From an uncultured Parabacteroides sp. (GTDB lineage: Bacteria > Bacteroidota > Bacteroidia > Bacteroidales > Tannerellaceae): a stretch of 64,000 nt of DNA. The notes under the pieces were generated by a model. That model saw nothing but the letters and a program-made list of their open reading frames with translations. It was not told where the DNA came from and ran no database searches. The DNA is taken from positions 1 through 64,000 of the forward strand of contig NZ_CABUOD010000006.1 of assembly GCF_902493135.1 (NCBI RefSeq). Direction: 5' to 3'. The position numbers were made by a program, and so were the translations under genes. How positions within the stretch are numbered: the first letter of the stretch is position 1; each line of letters begins with the position of its first letter. This document shows positions 44,226-53,186 of the stretch, one piece after another.

Positions 44226-44846
44226 TTATCCTGCAAGAAGTGTTTGTTTTATCCCAATGGATAAGTCACTGATGCTAATCATGGATTGCATTTCTTCATC
44301 TTGCATACCGAGGAAATCCGCAAAAGCAGTGCATTGGGCTTCTATCTTTTGTTCGACGCTCTTTTTTGTTGCTTCATCTGATCCCTCTAAATAATTTTTC
44401 CGAAGGTCTTCGATTGGTTCGTCAAATTCGCCAAAATCATAGTTTGCCGTGTGCATCTCGGATAGTAATTCGATTCGCTTGTTGTTCGGCAGCATGTAGT
44501 AAATCTTAGTTTTGAGATAGTTTAAGGCGATCTTGAAAATCCAATCTACGACAGTAGCAAAAGAGTCGTTTTCGTCAGGTGTTTGCAAAGGGACACCTTC
44601 ATTGATATATGTCCAGTCATCTGCAAAGAACGATGAATCTGTTTTGCGAACAGAGACTTCAATTGTATAATTTTCATCGCGAAATTTGTTTTCTATATCG
44701 TCTATATCATAACGCATCCAAGCGAGTACGAATGAAATACCACCTTTAATACGACGGATATATACTGTACCATCATCTTTCGCTAACATCGGCTTTACAC
44801 TATCCGCAATCCATTTTCGGGTATTTTCTTTTGTTGCTGTTCCCAT
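44226..44846 (-). CDS. Unknown 206-aa protein
   Basis: MGTATKENTRKWIADSVKPM starts a mixed protein with a beta sheet (GTVYIRRIKGGISFVLAWMR) and a helical acidic C-terminus (EQKIEAQCTAFADFLGMQDE). Not recognised. Confidence 0.55.
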   Translation of the reverse strand: MGTATKENTRKWIADSVKPMLAKDDGTVYIRRIKGGISFVLAWMRYDIDDIENKFRDENYTIEVSVRKTDSSFFADDWTYINEGVPLQTPDENDSFATVVDWIFKIALNYLKTKIYYMLPNNKRIELLSEMHTANYDFGEFDEPIEDLRKNYLEGSDEATKKSVEQKIEAQCTAFADFLGMQDEEMQSMISISDLSIGIKQTLLAG

Positions 44847-44860
44847 GTATGTTCTTTTAA

Positions 44861-45085
44861 TTAGTGTGTTTCAAAATAGAGAGGAGTAGCCCTTTTTTCG
44901 TCTACGTCAAATTCCTGCGAGAAATCATTATCGACGGTTTCAAGCCGTAATGTAAATCCCCGGTCGGTAAAGGATACGGTTATGTCTTGCATTTTATGCA
45001 AAGGAACCGATTCACACTCCAAGCATCTGGCAAAGAAATTGTTTGCCGCTTTAGTGTATTGGCTGGAAAATTCTATTGCTTTCAT
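44861..45085 (-). CDS. Unknown 74-aa protein
   Basis: MKAIEFSSQYTKAANNFFAR leads to a small beta domain (ITVSFTDRGFTLRLETVDND). Lies 14 bp before the 206-aa gene. Not recognised. Confidence 0.5.
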   Translation of the reverse strand: MKAIEFSSQYTKAANNFFARCLECESVPLHKMQDITVSFTDRGFTLRLETVDNDFSQEFDVDEKRATPLYFETH

Positions 45086-45127
45086 TTTTTAATTATAATG
45101 CAATTATTTAGTTCTATTCATTTATAT

Positions 45128-45700
45128 CTATAAGCGGTCTAAGAGTTCATATACATCAGTCAAAATAAACTCTTCAACACCAAAGTCGCATAGCGATTTA
45201 ATACCATTTAAAGAGTTACAGTAGTAAAACAGCAAATCGTCCTGGTCATCTAATTCGTTGTTTAGCTTGATTGTAACATCTGCGTGTGGACTGTTATCCA
45301 GATATTTTACGCAACAGGAGGCATAGAGAGGTTCTTCTTGCCTATGTTCCTTCAAGAATGCTTGAAACAACCTGTCAATCTTTTGCTGGAGGTGGTTTTT
45401 ATTCTCTTCCAACATAAGGTAAAGTATATTTGCCAACTCCTCAGTGTGAAAGTTATCTAACTCCAGCGTGAAGTTGTCACCATCGAAGTCGGTTCTCACC
45501 ATCAGTTTTCCGTCTTCAAATACAAAAGATTCTATCACGCAATTGCTCCCGGTCTCTTCTACGGCTTTGTATGTTTGACCATTTACGGGTTCAACTTCTC
45601 CACCGAGCATCTGTACCAACAGAATCATCGACTTCTTTATCTTTTCGTGTTTCTCCTTAATCTCTGCTTTGAGAGACTGTATTTTTTCTATTTCGTTCAT
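45128..45700 (-). CDS. Unknown 190-aa acidic protein
   Basis: From ATG 45700 (MNEIEKIQSLKAEIKEKHEK) a short coiled coil leads to a beta domain and a helical acidic C-terminus (LDDQDDLLFYYCNSLNGIKS). Not recognised. Confidence 0.55.
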   Translation of the reverse strand: MNEIEKIQSLKAEIKEKHEKIKKSMILLVQMLGGEVEPVNGQTYKAVEETGSNCVIESFVFEDGKLMVRTDFDGDNFTLELDNFHTEELANILYLMLEENKNHLQQKIDRLFQAFLKEHRQEEPLYASCCVKYLDNSPHADVTIKLNNELDDQDDLLFYYCNSLNGIKSLCDFGVEEFILTDVYELLDRL

Positions 45701-45713
45701 TGTTATCATTGAT

Positions 45714-46334
45714 TTATGTGAGGTCGGAATAACCCTGCAATGCGATGTCAATCACTTGTTTTGTAAGGTCATCGTAGTAGGTTTTACCACTGTAAATAAT
45801 GTGGTGCATGATTTGAATTTCCTGCTTTGTCATCTGAGATTTGTTACCACAAAACGGACATCGAGCTATTGTAACTAATTGATTATTTATAATTTTCTGC
45901 TGTACGATTTCGATGACAAAATATCCTTTTACGTTCTGTAGGTCTTGAAATGGTATCTCCGTTTTTTCATCGCCCGGACAGGGAAAATTGATGCCGAAAG
46001 AATAGCCGGATTTGTGTTCATGGCGTATGTAGAAATTAGTGTGTCCGACGGACAGTTCGCCTTCACCAAACAGATGCCGGGATATGGCTATTTGAAAGCC
46101 CCGTTCAAAATCGTCATAGTGTCCGAACAGTTTCTGGTGGTCCTCGTCGGGAAATGGGAAGCGATAACAAAAGTGGTATTTGGGGTCTAAATAGTTTTTG
46201 GGGTTATAGATTTCGCCTTTGCTTACTGCAAAGTGAATTTCCTTCTTCAGTTGATGGTAGGTAGTGTGATATAGATTTTCACAGCATCCGAGATTAACTG
46301 TTCCGTAATTGGTATGTTTAATAGTTTCGCTCAT
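45714..46334 (-). CDS. Unknown 206-aa protein with CxxC
   Basis: Starts at ATG 46334 (MSETIKHTNYGTVNLGCCEN). One CxxC (IARCPFCGNKS) lies near the C-terminus and the middle is rich in aromatic and His residues (HYDDFERGFQIAISRHLFGE). Not recognised. The longer frame to 46592 overlaps the next gene and is unlikely. Confidence 0.55.
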   Translation of the reverse strand: MSETIKHTNYGTVNLGCCENLYHTTYHQLKKEIHFAVSKGEIYNPKNYLDPKYHFCYRFPFPDEDHQKLFGHYDDFERGFQIAISRHLFGEGELSVGHTNFYIRHEHKSGYSFGINFPCPGDEKTEIPFQDLQNVKGYFVIEIVQQKIINNQLVTIARCPFCGNKSQMTKQEIQIMHHIIYSGKTYYDDLTKQVIDIALQGYSDLT

Positions 46335-46347
46335 AACTAAGTTGTGT

Positions 46348-46806
46348 TTATATAAAACGGACGTGTTGCCCGGAGGTGTTGAAATAACCGTCATTGCAAT
46401 AGGCCGCAAATTTGTCGGGAGTGAGTTTTTGGGTTGGTTCGTCCTTGTCCCAGTTGTTTTCGTAATCGGCCAGAATTTCCTCGTCGGTTGCGTTACGTTC
46501 GAGACGTGATGCCGGGAAAACGTAGGCAAAAAGTTCTTTGTCAGGTACAACGGATGATGAGCTACGCCGTTCGCTGCCGTTATATACTTCACAAGCCCGA
46601 TTCACCAGTAATGTCCGGCTATGCACGGAGAGTTCAGCATAGAATTTCTCGGCTGCACCGTACACCGTAGGATGGGTGGCTGCGCACCATTTTTCCCAGA
46701 AGTGTGGGTAACTAACGGAAGCGAATACGATGCGACATTCTTCCTCGCACCAAGCGTTCCACATATAGTAGAAGAAGCTACTGACTATATTTTCTGATGT
46801 TCTCAT
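46348..46806 (-). CDS. Unknown 152-aa protein with shared C-terminal domain
   Basis: The N-terminus is Trp/Cys-rich (FFYYMWNAWCEEECRIVFAS). The C-terminal 60 residues (RLERNATDEEILADYENNWD, TQKLTPDKFAAYCNDGYFNT, VRFI) match the end of the 267-aa protein at 29683. Function unknown. Confidence 0.6.
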   Translation of the reverse strand: MRTSENIVSSFFYYMWNAWCEEECRIVFASVSYPHFWEKWCAATHPTVYGAAEKFYAELSVHSRTLLVNRACEVYNGSERRSSSSVVPDKELFAYVFPASRLERNATDEEILADYENNWDKDEPTQKLTPDKFAAYCNDGYFNTSGQHVRFI

Positions 46807-46888
46807 ATTGAATTATATAATTATTAATGACGTTTGATTGTTTTATGATATGCGATTTGCCGTCTCATTTCTGCAAAAACGGACCTAC

Positions 46889-47167
46889 TTATTTTTTCGT
46901 CATGGGGATATAACCTTTAAGCCTGTCATAAAAGAATACTGTGATTCCATTCTCAATGTAGGAGCAAAAACATAAATTTAATATTCCAATAGAGATTGCA
47001 ATTATTTTCATGGAAAGAAACTTTGCTTCTTTCTCATTGTCTATTTCTGCATAAAAGCATTTTGCTACTTCGTCATAATGCCAGTCTAATTTTGATATTG
47101 ATTTTAATTGCTCTAAAAAGCCTTTAGGCATTCTACCATCATTATTGGCTACCAATATTTTTTTCAT
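46889..47167 (-). CDS. Small protein with one hydrophobic segment, 92 aa
   Basis: MKKILVANNDGRMPKGFLEQ precedes an amphipathic region and a hydrophobic stretch (LSMKIIAISIGILNLCFCSY) that could cross a membrane. Not recognised. Confidence 0.45.
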   Translation of the reverse strand: MKKILVANNDGRMPKGFLEQLKSISKLDWHYDEVAKCFYAEIDNEKEAKFLSMKIIAISIGILNLCFCSYIENGITVFFYDRLKGYIPMTKK

Positions 47168-47202
47168 ATTTAACTTTTTATATTATTTTGTATTTTACTT
47201 TT

Positions 47203-48177
47203 TCAATCCACCCAGAAAGTTCTGCAATGAGGACAACGGTTCCCGCACGGGAAGTTGTTGTCGTAATAAACATCCCGGTGACGGTTCATATTCATATCCC
47301 CGGCAGAGCAGCCGCCAGCCTTGAATGTTGCCGTGTATTTGGCTTCCTGTTGTATGTGGGCGGCCATTTTACTCGACTTAATAGACTTTTTGATTGGTTG
47401 CGTTCCCAGTTCCCACTGGGTGCTGTCACACCAGTCATGGCACATGCCGCAGACTTCAGAAGCATAGGAATAGCGTACCTGAGAGTCAACGAACAAGTTG
47501 TCCCGGTTGAAAGGAAGGGTGATATCTAAGGGCAAAGTGGTGTCGAAGCCTGAACCGTTGTGGCTGTCTGCTACGGCAACCACAACATCTCCGTGAAAGT
47601 GAATTGTTTTAAAATCGTCGTTATCCTTACTGACCAATTCGTTGAACATCGCATTGAAGTAGATACGCAATTCTCCACCATAGCTGGCGTTTTCTACGAG
47701 GTCAGAAATACGGTCATCGAATTGCCCCTTTTTAAGTTTGAGGGCACGCCTGATCTTATAACAAGCCATTGCTTCGGATTCCCCCCGATAACTTCCGCAC
47801 CAATCATCGTGATAGCCGTCAATTTCGACACCAAGAGAGTAGAACATGTTGGTTGTGCTGGTATTCTTAATAAGGTCTGTTACCGGATCTGTATCGTTCC
47901 GTTCGTAGAGTAAATCACAAATTTCGTCTTCATGGGCGTCAAATTCTTCTTCACGGCCATCGGCTGACATTTTTTTACGGATATTGTTGAGCTCTTCATT
48001 ACGATACTGAATTTCCTGCTCTCCAAACCAGTCATCTATTTTTTCGTATAGAGGGACGAGGTTGTTGTCTTGCAGACATTTTTGTTGAAGGTCTTCATGT
48101 TCATCCAAGTCATCTTGGTAATCGACATAATAGAGGCTGACTCTGGACGGGATATAGGGTAATATTGCTGCTTCCAT
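47203..48177 (-). CDS. Unknown 324-aa protein with Cys/His-rich C-terminus
   Basis: An acidic N-terminus (YYVDYQDDLDEHEDLQQKCL) leads to a beta-rich body (FKTIHFHGDVVVAVADSHNG) and a C-terminal cluster of Cys/His (EVCGMCHDWCDS; FPCGNRCPHCRTFWVD) that could bind zinc. It is 3 bp downstream of the LPD29 protein gene. Not recognised. Confidence 0.6.
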   Translation of the reverse strand: MEAAILPYIPSRVSLYYVDYQDDLDEHEDLQQKCLQDNNLVPLYEKIDDWFGEQEIQYRNEELNNIRKKMSADGREEEFDAHEDEICDLLYERNDTDPVTDLIKNTSTTNMFYSLGVEIDGYHDDWCGSYRGESEAMACYKIRRALKLKKGQFDDRISDLVENASYGGELRIYFNAMFNELVSKDNDDFKTIHFHGDVVVAVADSHNGSGFDTTLPLDITLPFNRDNLFVDSQVRYSYASEVCGMCHDWCDSTQWELGTQPIKKSIKSSKMAAHIQQEAKYTATFKAGGCSAGDMNMNRHRDVYYDNNFPCGNRCPHCRTFWVD

Positions 48178-48180
48178 AGA

Positions 48181-49842
48181 CTACATATTTAGGGCTTGTT
48201 TGACGTTGTTGATTTTGGACTTGGAGAATATCCAGCCGGGACCGCAGGAAAGGCGGCCATTGAATGAACCGCCAAGATCACTTAGCGTTTTCTTTATCGG
48301 CTTGGTATCTCCGATGATGGCAAAGGATTTTTCAGAATAGTCAATTAGTTCCAATCCTTGCACAGAGATGGTTTTACCGGCAGTTTTATTCGTTTTTACA
48401 GATTTGGCTTCTTCTTTAATTTGGGGGGAATAATCCTTTTTGTATGTCCGTTGATATATTAAAGTCGATACTGTATTTTCTTTTTCTACTACGTAATCTT
48501 CCATTTGATACTCTTTGCCTAACTCTTTGTTGAGCAGTTCGAGTTCCTGGCTCCGAACAGCATCGCTAATATTTCTACTGGTAGAAATATAGCCTATGCA
48601 ACCGTAACGCTGATTGAATGGAGTGTTAATCGAATATGACGAGTCGGTCATTCCCTCCCAGCCTTCATCTTTAAAGAGGTGGGTTATCTCGCTTATTTGT
48701 TGCTCTGTCGGTCCATCTTCCCAGCTAACCGTATAAGAATTGTAGTGATATTTTTTCACGGAGAATTTTGTTGCTGGAAATTTTACTTTGAGCAGGGTAC
48801 GAAGATTGTTTGCGGCAGTCTTTTGGTCGTACTTATCTGTGGTAACCGTCAGGAAACTGTACTCTTTTTCGATGCGTGCTTTTTCCTCATTTCGTAACCG
48901 GGTGGTTTCTTCCTCCTTTTTGATGCGCTCTTCTTCGGCTTGTTCCCGGGCTATACGCAGACGTTCGCTAACCTTATCACAATCAGCTTTCATTGATACC
49001 CTATAATGTGGCAACAGACCGGTATAACGCATATAATCGTAACCTTGGGCATCCGCTGTAATAGCACGCCCGGATGGTGTACGGATGAGTGTGAAATGGT
49101 TGTAAAAAGTTTCTCTTTCAAATGAAGAATAGCTGCAATCCTCACGGTTTTCTGCAATATCTTCCGAGTAACTGCCGCCTTTGTCTCTCAGGAGATTTGT
49201 ATTTTCGGAATATTCCAGAGAGTCAAATTCTTTTTCGCTCACGTCTATCACATCAACAACTTTACCCAATTGCAGATATTCCTTGTAATCCTTCTCCATT
49301 TGCAAATGGGTTTCAAGCATATCTGTCAGGTCTTGGTGTTTTGACCCTTTTAAATAACAGTATATGAAATTGCCAACAGAAATCTGTCCGGCAGTTTTAG
49401 GCTTGTTTTTCTCGGCTTGTTCCCGGTATTTCAAATAATTGTCCGATACTGGACGAGGCATGAATATGGGGTCTCCTTTTTCACTGGTTCCATCGAACCA
49501 GTAAATACGCTCCCATTGGTCGAACGTCTCGTTGATGTTCGTTTTTAACAACGTTTTCATGGTTTCACTGTCCAAACCTCCGATATTGCAGTTACCGCTC
49601 ATCAAAAAGCAGCATCCATTACCCCACGAGCCTTGTGTTATGCCCAGGTTGTGCCCTTTGAGAACCAGTGTGCCATTATCGAAATTCAGATAATACCGTT
49701 TCCTTTTGTGTGCAAAGATTATCCGACCCTCTCTGATGGAATCGACGATTATTTCACTGATGCTGGTTGCAGCAAAACTGTTTACCTTTATAATGGTGAG
49801 CTTGTCACCGGCTTTAACTTGTTCAATCATATCATAGTCCAC
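48181..49842 (-). CDS. LPD29-domain polyvalent-type protein, 553 aa
   Basis: The N-terminal 290 residues are unassigned; residues about 290-340 form a charged coiled coil (AREQAEEERIKKEEETTRLR). Residues about 345-425 match the large polyvalent protein-associated domain LPD29 (LRTLLKVKFPATKFSVKKYH; VSWEDGPTEQQISEI; GWEGMTDSSYS). The last 50 residues are a small domain seen on many mobile elements (YSEKSFAIIGDTKPIKKTLS, LGGSFNGRLSCGPGWIFSK). Such proteins are carried by phages and conjugative elements and are thought to be delivered with DNA. No enzyme motif is visible here. Confidence 0.75.
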   Translation of the reverse strand: MDYDMIEQVKAGDKLTIIKVNSFAATSISEIIVDSIREGRIIFAHKRKRYYLNFDNGTLVLKGHNLGITQGSWGNGCCFLMSGNCNIGGLDSETMKTLLKTNINETFDQWERIYWFDGTSEKGDPIFMPRPVSDNYLKYREQAEKNKPKTAGQISVGNFIYCYLKGSKHQDLTDMLETHLQMEKDYKEYLQLGKVVDVIDVSEKEFDSLEYSENTNLLRDKGGSYSEDIAENREDCSYSSFERETFYNHFTLIRTPSGRAITADAQGYDYMRYTGLLPHYRVSMKADCDKVSERLRIAREQAEEERIKKEEETTRLRNEEKARIEKEYSFLTVTTDKYDQKTAANNLRTLLKVKFPATKFSVKKYHYNSYTVSWEDGPTEQQISEITHLFKDEGWEGMTDSSYSINTPFNQRYGCIGYISTSRNISDAVRSQELELLNKELGKEYQMEDYVVEKENTVSTLIYQRTYKKDYSPQIKEEAKSVKTNKTAGKTISVQGLELIDYSEKSFAIIGDTKPIKKTLSDLGGSFNGRLSCGPGWIFSKSKINNVKQALNM

Positions 49843-49905
49843 TTATAACCCTGAGTGGAACGGGTCAAACTGTTAGAAAGTATAGGTAAATTGAAGGGGT
49901 AATGA

Positions 49906-50613
49906 TTAACGATTGCATATATCCATAAACTCCTCAGTCATCTGATTGCGCTCGTATTCATCACAATTGAAGTCGAAGAACATACCTGATGCGGCTAACA
50001 GATTATAACTGTCCTCGTAGCTCATGCGATTGTCCGGCTGGTATTTTTCAATCATATCCCAATGTGCTTGTTCTTCGGCGATATGTATTCTTTCTTTATA
50101 GGTTTTATACCACCCCAGAAATTTTTCTTTGGGTATTTTGTACTCGACTTGCAGGTCACGGTATCGTCCGGGAGGCAGCAAGAGATGTTTGTCTATATAG
50201 GCTTTGACTTCACCGATAAGACCTTCCTTGTTAAAGGGACGATGGGAACGCGCAATGAAATAAATATCATCTCCTGTATAAGGATGGGTAAATTTGACAT
50301 GCACACCGCGTTCTTCAACATGCGCAACGATGAAAATCAGAAAGTCTTCATGTTTTTGCCGGTCTGCCTCTTTGTAAGAATGGGGGAAGATATGCAAATA
50401 AAAGTCCTGCCTTAGCCCACGAAGGAACCTTTCAAGCTGGACACACCGCTGATGAAATAGAAAAGTTCCTCCCCGACACTGGCCTCCCCGTACATCATGG
50501 TAATAGTACCTATACTGTTTTTGTGTGCAAGCAAAATGATCCGGTACATCGTAATATGTCCGATATGTCCTGTCGTTTTTACAGAAATCATATATTTCTT
50601 GAAAGGTTCTCAT
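49906..50613 (-). CDS. Unknown 235-aa basic protein
   Basis: Tyr/His/Arg-rich (FACTQKQYRYYYHDVRGGQC; LRQDFYLHIFPHSYKEADRQ), with an alpha/beta middle. Not recognised; the stop is 63 bp before the LPD29 gene. Confidence 0.55.
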   Translation of the reverse strand: MRTFQEIYDFCKNDRTYRTYYDVPDHFACTQKQYRYYYHDVRGGQCRGGTFLFHQRCVQLERFLRGLRQDFYLHIFPHSYKEADRQKHEDFLIFIVAHVEERGVHVKFTHPYTGDDIYFIARSHRPFNKEGLIGEVKAYIDKHLLLPPGRYRDLQVEYKIPKEKFLGWYKTYKERIHIAEEQAHWDMIEKYQPDNRMSYEDSYNLLAASGMFFDFNCDEYERNQMTEEFMDICNR

Positions 50614-50617
50614 AGAT

Positions 50618-50851
50618 TTACAATTTTACCGGTTCTCCATCGTCTATTACCCGATAAAACTCATCCCCGTCAGCCCATTTTCTTGCTGCAATATTCAGAT
50701 CGAAGGCTTCTTCCATATTCAGCCCCCTGGCTGGTATGAAAGCAAGAAGTTCGGCCATGCAAACATCACTTTCGTGATATTCTGCCTGGATTTCTTCTAA
50801 GGTCAGTTTGTCGCCTGATAATTTTGCTTTTTCTTTATTTACTTTCTTCAT
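50618..50851 (-). CDS. Unknown 77-aa protein
   Basis: Starts at ATG 50851 (MKKVNKEKAKLSGDKLTLEE). Acidic C-terminal part (NIAARKWADGDEFYRVIDDG). 4 bp before the 235-aa gene. Not recognised. Confidence 0.55.
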   Translation of the reverse strand: MKKVNKEKAKLSGDKLTLEEIQAEYHESDVCMAELLAFIPARGLNMEEAFDLNIAARKWADGDEFYRVIDDGEPVKL

Positions 50852-50865
50852 CGTTTTTTCTGAAT

Positions 50866-51126
50866 TTAATCGGTTATGAAATAAATAGTCTTTGAGTGCT
50901 TGTTTTTCAGATACAAGGTTGTGAGAGGAGCATCGGACGGTCTGAACGCCAGCCAATCCGGTTGATTATTCGGAGTGCAATCGCACCATTCTGCGTAATC
51001 ACACTCCGGCAATATTGAAATCAGATAGTCTGTTTTAGGGTCGTTATAGGGAACTGCATTAAGTTTCAATTCTCCTTTTTCAATCTGTTCACAGATATTT
51101 ATCGACTCTTGCAAAAATACTTGCAT
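50866..51126 (-). CDS. Unknown 86-aa protein
   Basis: Helical N-terminus (MQVFLQESINICEQIEKGEL), then a Cys/Trp-containing region (ECDYAEWCDCTPNNQPDWLA). Not recognised. Confidence 0.5.
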   Translation of the reverse strand: MQVFLQESINICEQIEKGELKLNAVPYNDPKTDYLISILPECDYAEWCDCTPNNQPDWLAFRPSDAPLTTLYLKNKHSKTIYFITD

Positions 51127-51137
51127 ACTATACTTTG

Positions 51138-51629
51138 TTAGGGATTTATGAATTGGAATACTTCGGGATTATGCTGATAGAGAAGGGCTAAGTCGGCGAT
51201 AACCATAGGGTAATTTACAAACCCGCTTTGGCGTTGATAATTTGCGTTTTTAGCCAGTCCATTCTCTTCGAGAAATCTCAATGCGTCAGGGTGGTTGTTG
51301 CAATCTACAAATGTACGGGCCGGTAATCCAAAGGCATCCGGATCACCAAGGTTAGTAGTCAAATATTCATAATCGTCTGAATTTCTTGTGTTTACCACGC
51401 TAATAGCCAGCCAACCATTTCCGTAAATGGCAGGTTCTACACGGACTTTACGACCTTTGTATTTGTAGATTTTCTTTCTATAAGACATATCGGGAGGAAT
51501 GATTTCAAATTCATCTTCTCCTTCTGTGAAGGATAACATCGGGTTATCCACGCAGTAATATGTTTCTTCATCTTTCCGGCATAGATAGGTACAATTGTCT
51601 GATTTGATGATTGCAAATTCAAAATTCAT
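51138..51629 (-). CDS. DUF4313-like protein, 163 aa
   Basis: From ATG 51629 (MNFEFAIIKSDNCTYLCRKD) the protein shows features of the DUF4313 type seen on mobile elements: DPDAFGLPARTFVDCNNHPD, FLEENGLAKNANYQRQSGFV and NYPMV. No biochemical role is established. Confidence 0.6.
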   Translation of the reverse strand: MNFEFAIIKSDNCTYLCRKDEETYYCVDNPMLSFTEGEDEFEIIPPDMSYRKKIYKYKGRKVRVEPAIYGNGWLAISVVNTRNSDDYEYLTTNLGDPDAFGLPARTFVDCNNHPDALRFLEENGLAKNANYQRQSGFVNYPMVIADLALLYQHNPEVFQFINP

Positions 51630-51676
51630 ATTCGTTGTTGTTTGATTGTTAATATTTGGTAGGATTGTTCCGGTGA

Positions 51677-51970
51677 TTAGGTATGGGTTTGCCATCCTTT
51701 TGTCGGAACTAACTGCACGCACATTGATTCATCGGGAGTACCGTGATAGACTAAACCGCCCACAATTCCTTCTCGCCCATCAGGATAGCGTTGCACAAAC
51801 AGAAATGAAAGTGGAGCAAAATCCCTGTGTAACTCAATCTCGCAAGGATGGTCAGGATTGTTTGTCTCCCAGCTTTTTAATCTGTCAAGGCACTCTTGCA
51901 GTGTAGGATCGTTGGTTTCTTTGGCATGTTTCATTGCTTCATCATACCATTCCTGGCAAAATATTTTCAT
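51677..51970 (-). CDS. Unknown 97-aa protein
   Basis: MKIFCQEWYDEAMKHAKETN starts a helical segment followed by a beta domain (EIELHRDFAPLSFLFVQRYP; GIVGGLVYHGTPDESMCVQL). Not recognised. Confidence 0.55.
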   Translation of the reverse strand: MKIFCQEWYDEAMKHAKETNDPTLQECLDRLKSWETNNPDHPCEIELHRDFAPLSFLFVQRYPDGREGIVGGLVYHGTPDESMCVQLVPTKGWQTHT

Positions 51971-51999
51971 GGTGTTTTATATTAAATGGTGGGTACTTA

Positions 52000-52470
52000 T
52001 TAGTCTTTATCGAAGAAGTTGGTGCGGGAAATCAGGTCTTTTAGCAGGCTTGCGTCATCGCAAATTGACTTTAAGCCGGCAGCCAAGTTCATCAGCTTTT
52101 CCTTATCCTTGGCATACACGCAGAACATACCGCATTCGGAATCATACACCAGCTTCGAGTCATTTTCCGACGTTGTTCCATTAAAAAAACTTATTTTCAA
52201 TGGCGTTGAACCTATTATCTGATTGAAAGGGTCGTCCGGCATTTTTTCTGATATAAACTTTTTGATTAACGCCTCGAAGTTGTACCCGTTTCCTTCGGGA
52301 TCATTCGGCGTTTTTCGACATTCACGGAAAGTCTTTTCGTATTTGTTGCCCTCGTGCAAACACAAGGAGTACAAGCCGTTTTCGTGATCGAAGATGTGAA
52401 ACGGAACTATTGATTTGTTAAATTTAATCAGTTCTGTTTTCGGAGAAGGTTGTTTTTTACTTGTTGTCAT
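52000..52470 (-). CDS. Imm51-like immunity protein
   Basis: A 156-aa protein resembling the Imm51 immunity family of polymorphic toxin systems: GNGYNFEALIKKFISE corresponds to 'GNGYdWeaL', KLVYDSECGMFCVYAKDKEK to 'fDsEagMFcvYs-d', and LAAGLKSICDDASLLKDLIS to the final helices. Family members neutralise secreted toxins in the producer or an exposed neighbour. No cognate toxin is recognised nearby, so it is either an orphan defence gene or pairs with an unknown neighbour. It lies 1 bp from the 76-aa gene. Confidence 0.7.
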   Translation of the reverse strand: MTTSKKQPSPKTELIKFNKSIVPFHIFDHENGLYSLCLHEGNKYEKTFRECRKTPNDPEGNGYNFEALIKKFISEKMPDDPFNQIIGSTPLKISFFNGTTSENDSKLVYDSECGMFCVYAKDKEKLMNLAAGLKSICDDASLLKDLISRTNFFDKD

Positions 52471-52471
52471 A

Positions 52472-52702
52472 TTATTCGTCTATAAAAAAAATGAATTCTG
52501 CACAGTTTCCGGGCAAAGTACCGGCATCGTTGCGCCGGTAAAAGCCTTCGGTTTCAAAGTTCACACTGACCGGACGGCCTTCTGCTGTTTCCAGAAAATC
52601 GTTTATTTGCTTTTCTTCTTCATCACTAAGACCTGTATAGTCATCGTTTACAAGAGCACAAGCCCAATAAACCGGCAAGAGATATGTAACAGGACGCGCC
52701 AT
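52472..52702 (-). CDS. Unknown 76-aa protein
   Basis: MARPVTYLLPVYWACALVND begins a small acidic protein (YTGLSDEEEKQINDFLETAE) of a type frequent on Bacteroidales elements. Immediately upstream of the Imm51-like gene. Function unknown. Confidence 0.55.
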   Translation of the reverse strand: MARPVTYLLPVYWACALVNDDYTGLSDEEEKQINDFLETAEGRPVSVNFETEGFYRRNDAGTLPGNCAEFIFFIDE

Positions 52703-52714
52703 ATTTGATTATTC

Positions 52715-53185
52715 TTAGAATGTAAATCCCACGTAAACTTCTGTTTCACCCTTGCACAGCCGTTCATGGTTCACATCGTCGTACTTATAGGTGCTAAACT
52801 TTTTTTCTAACGGAACATATCCACCTCTGACCCATACCGGGGCCGTTTCGGAATCTTTCAGGCGGAAGAATTCTCCCTTTTTAAGTTCACCGATGCTTTT
52901 CGTCACAGAAGGTTCATGGGGACTTTTTTCATCGTAGGCAATCCGTATGATTTTCTTCACTTCCCGAATAGGTAGTTTAAATTCTTCGTCGGTGACATAG
53001 TAAGCAATCTGATTGTCAACGGCTTCAACTTCGCCGGGGACCTCAGCATCAAATAACCCGTCTTGCTCCAAAGTTTTTTGCAGCGATTCGGTGGCAATTC
53101 GGATACAACCGATTGTGCCGTCCATCTCGATATAAGCGGAGGGATATTCCACTCCCTTATAGATTATCGGATTTGAATTTCTCAT
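52715..53185 (-). CDS. Conserved mobile-element protein, 156 aa
   Basis: From ATG 53185 (MRNSNPIIYKGVEYPSAYIE). The C-terminus (SIGELKKGEFFRLKDSETAP, VWVRGGYVPLEKKFSTYKYD, ETEVYVGFTF) is a familiar small module on Bacteroidales mobile elements. No function is known. 1 bp downstream of the 97-aa gene. Confidence 0.65.
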   Translation of the reverse strand: MRNSNPIIYKGVEYPSAYIEMDGTIGCIRIATESLQKTLEQDGLFDAEVPGEVEAVDNQIAYYVTDEEFKLPIREVKKIIRIAYDEKSPHEPSVTKSIGELKKGEFFRLKDSETAPVWVRGGYVPLEKKFSTYKYDDVNHERLCKGETEVYVGFTF

Positions 53186-53186
53186 A

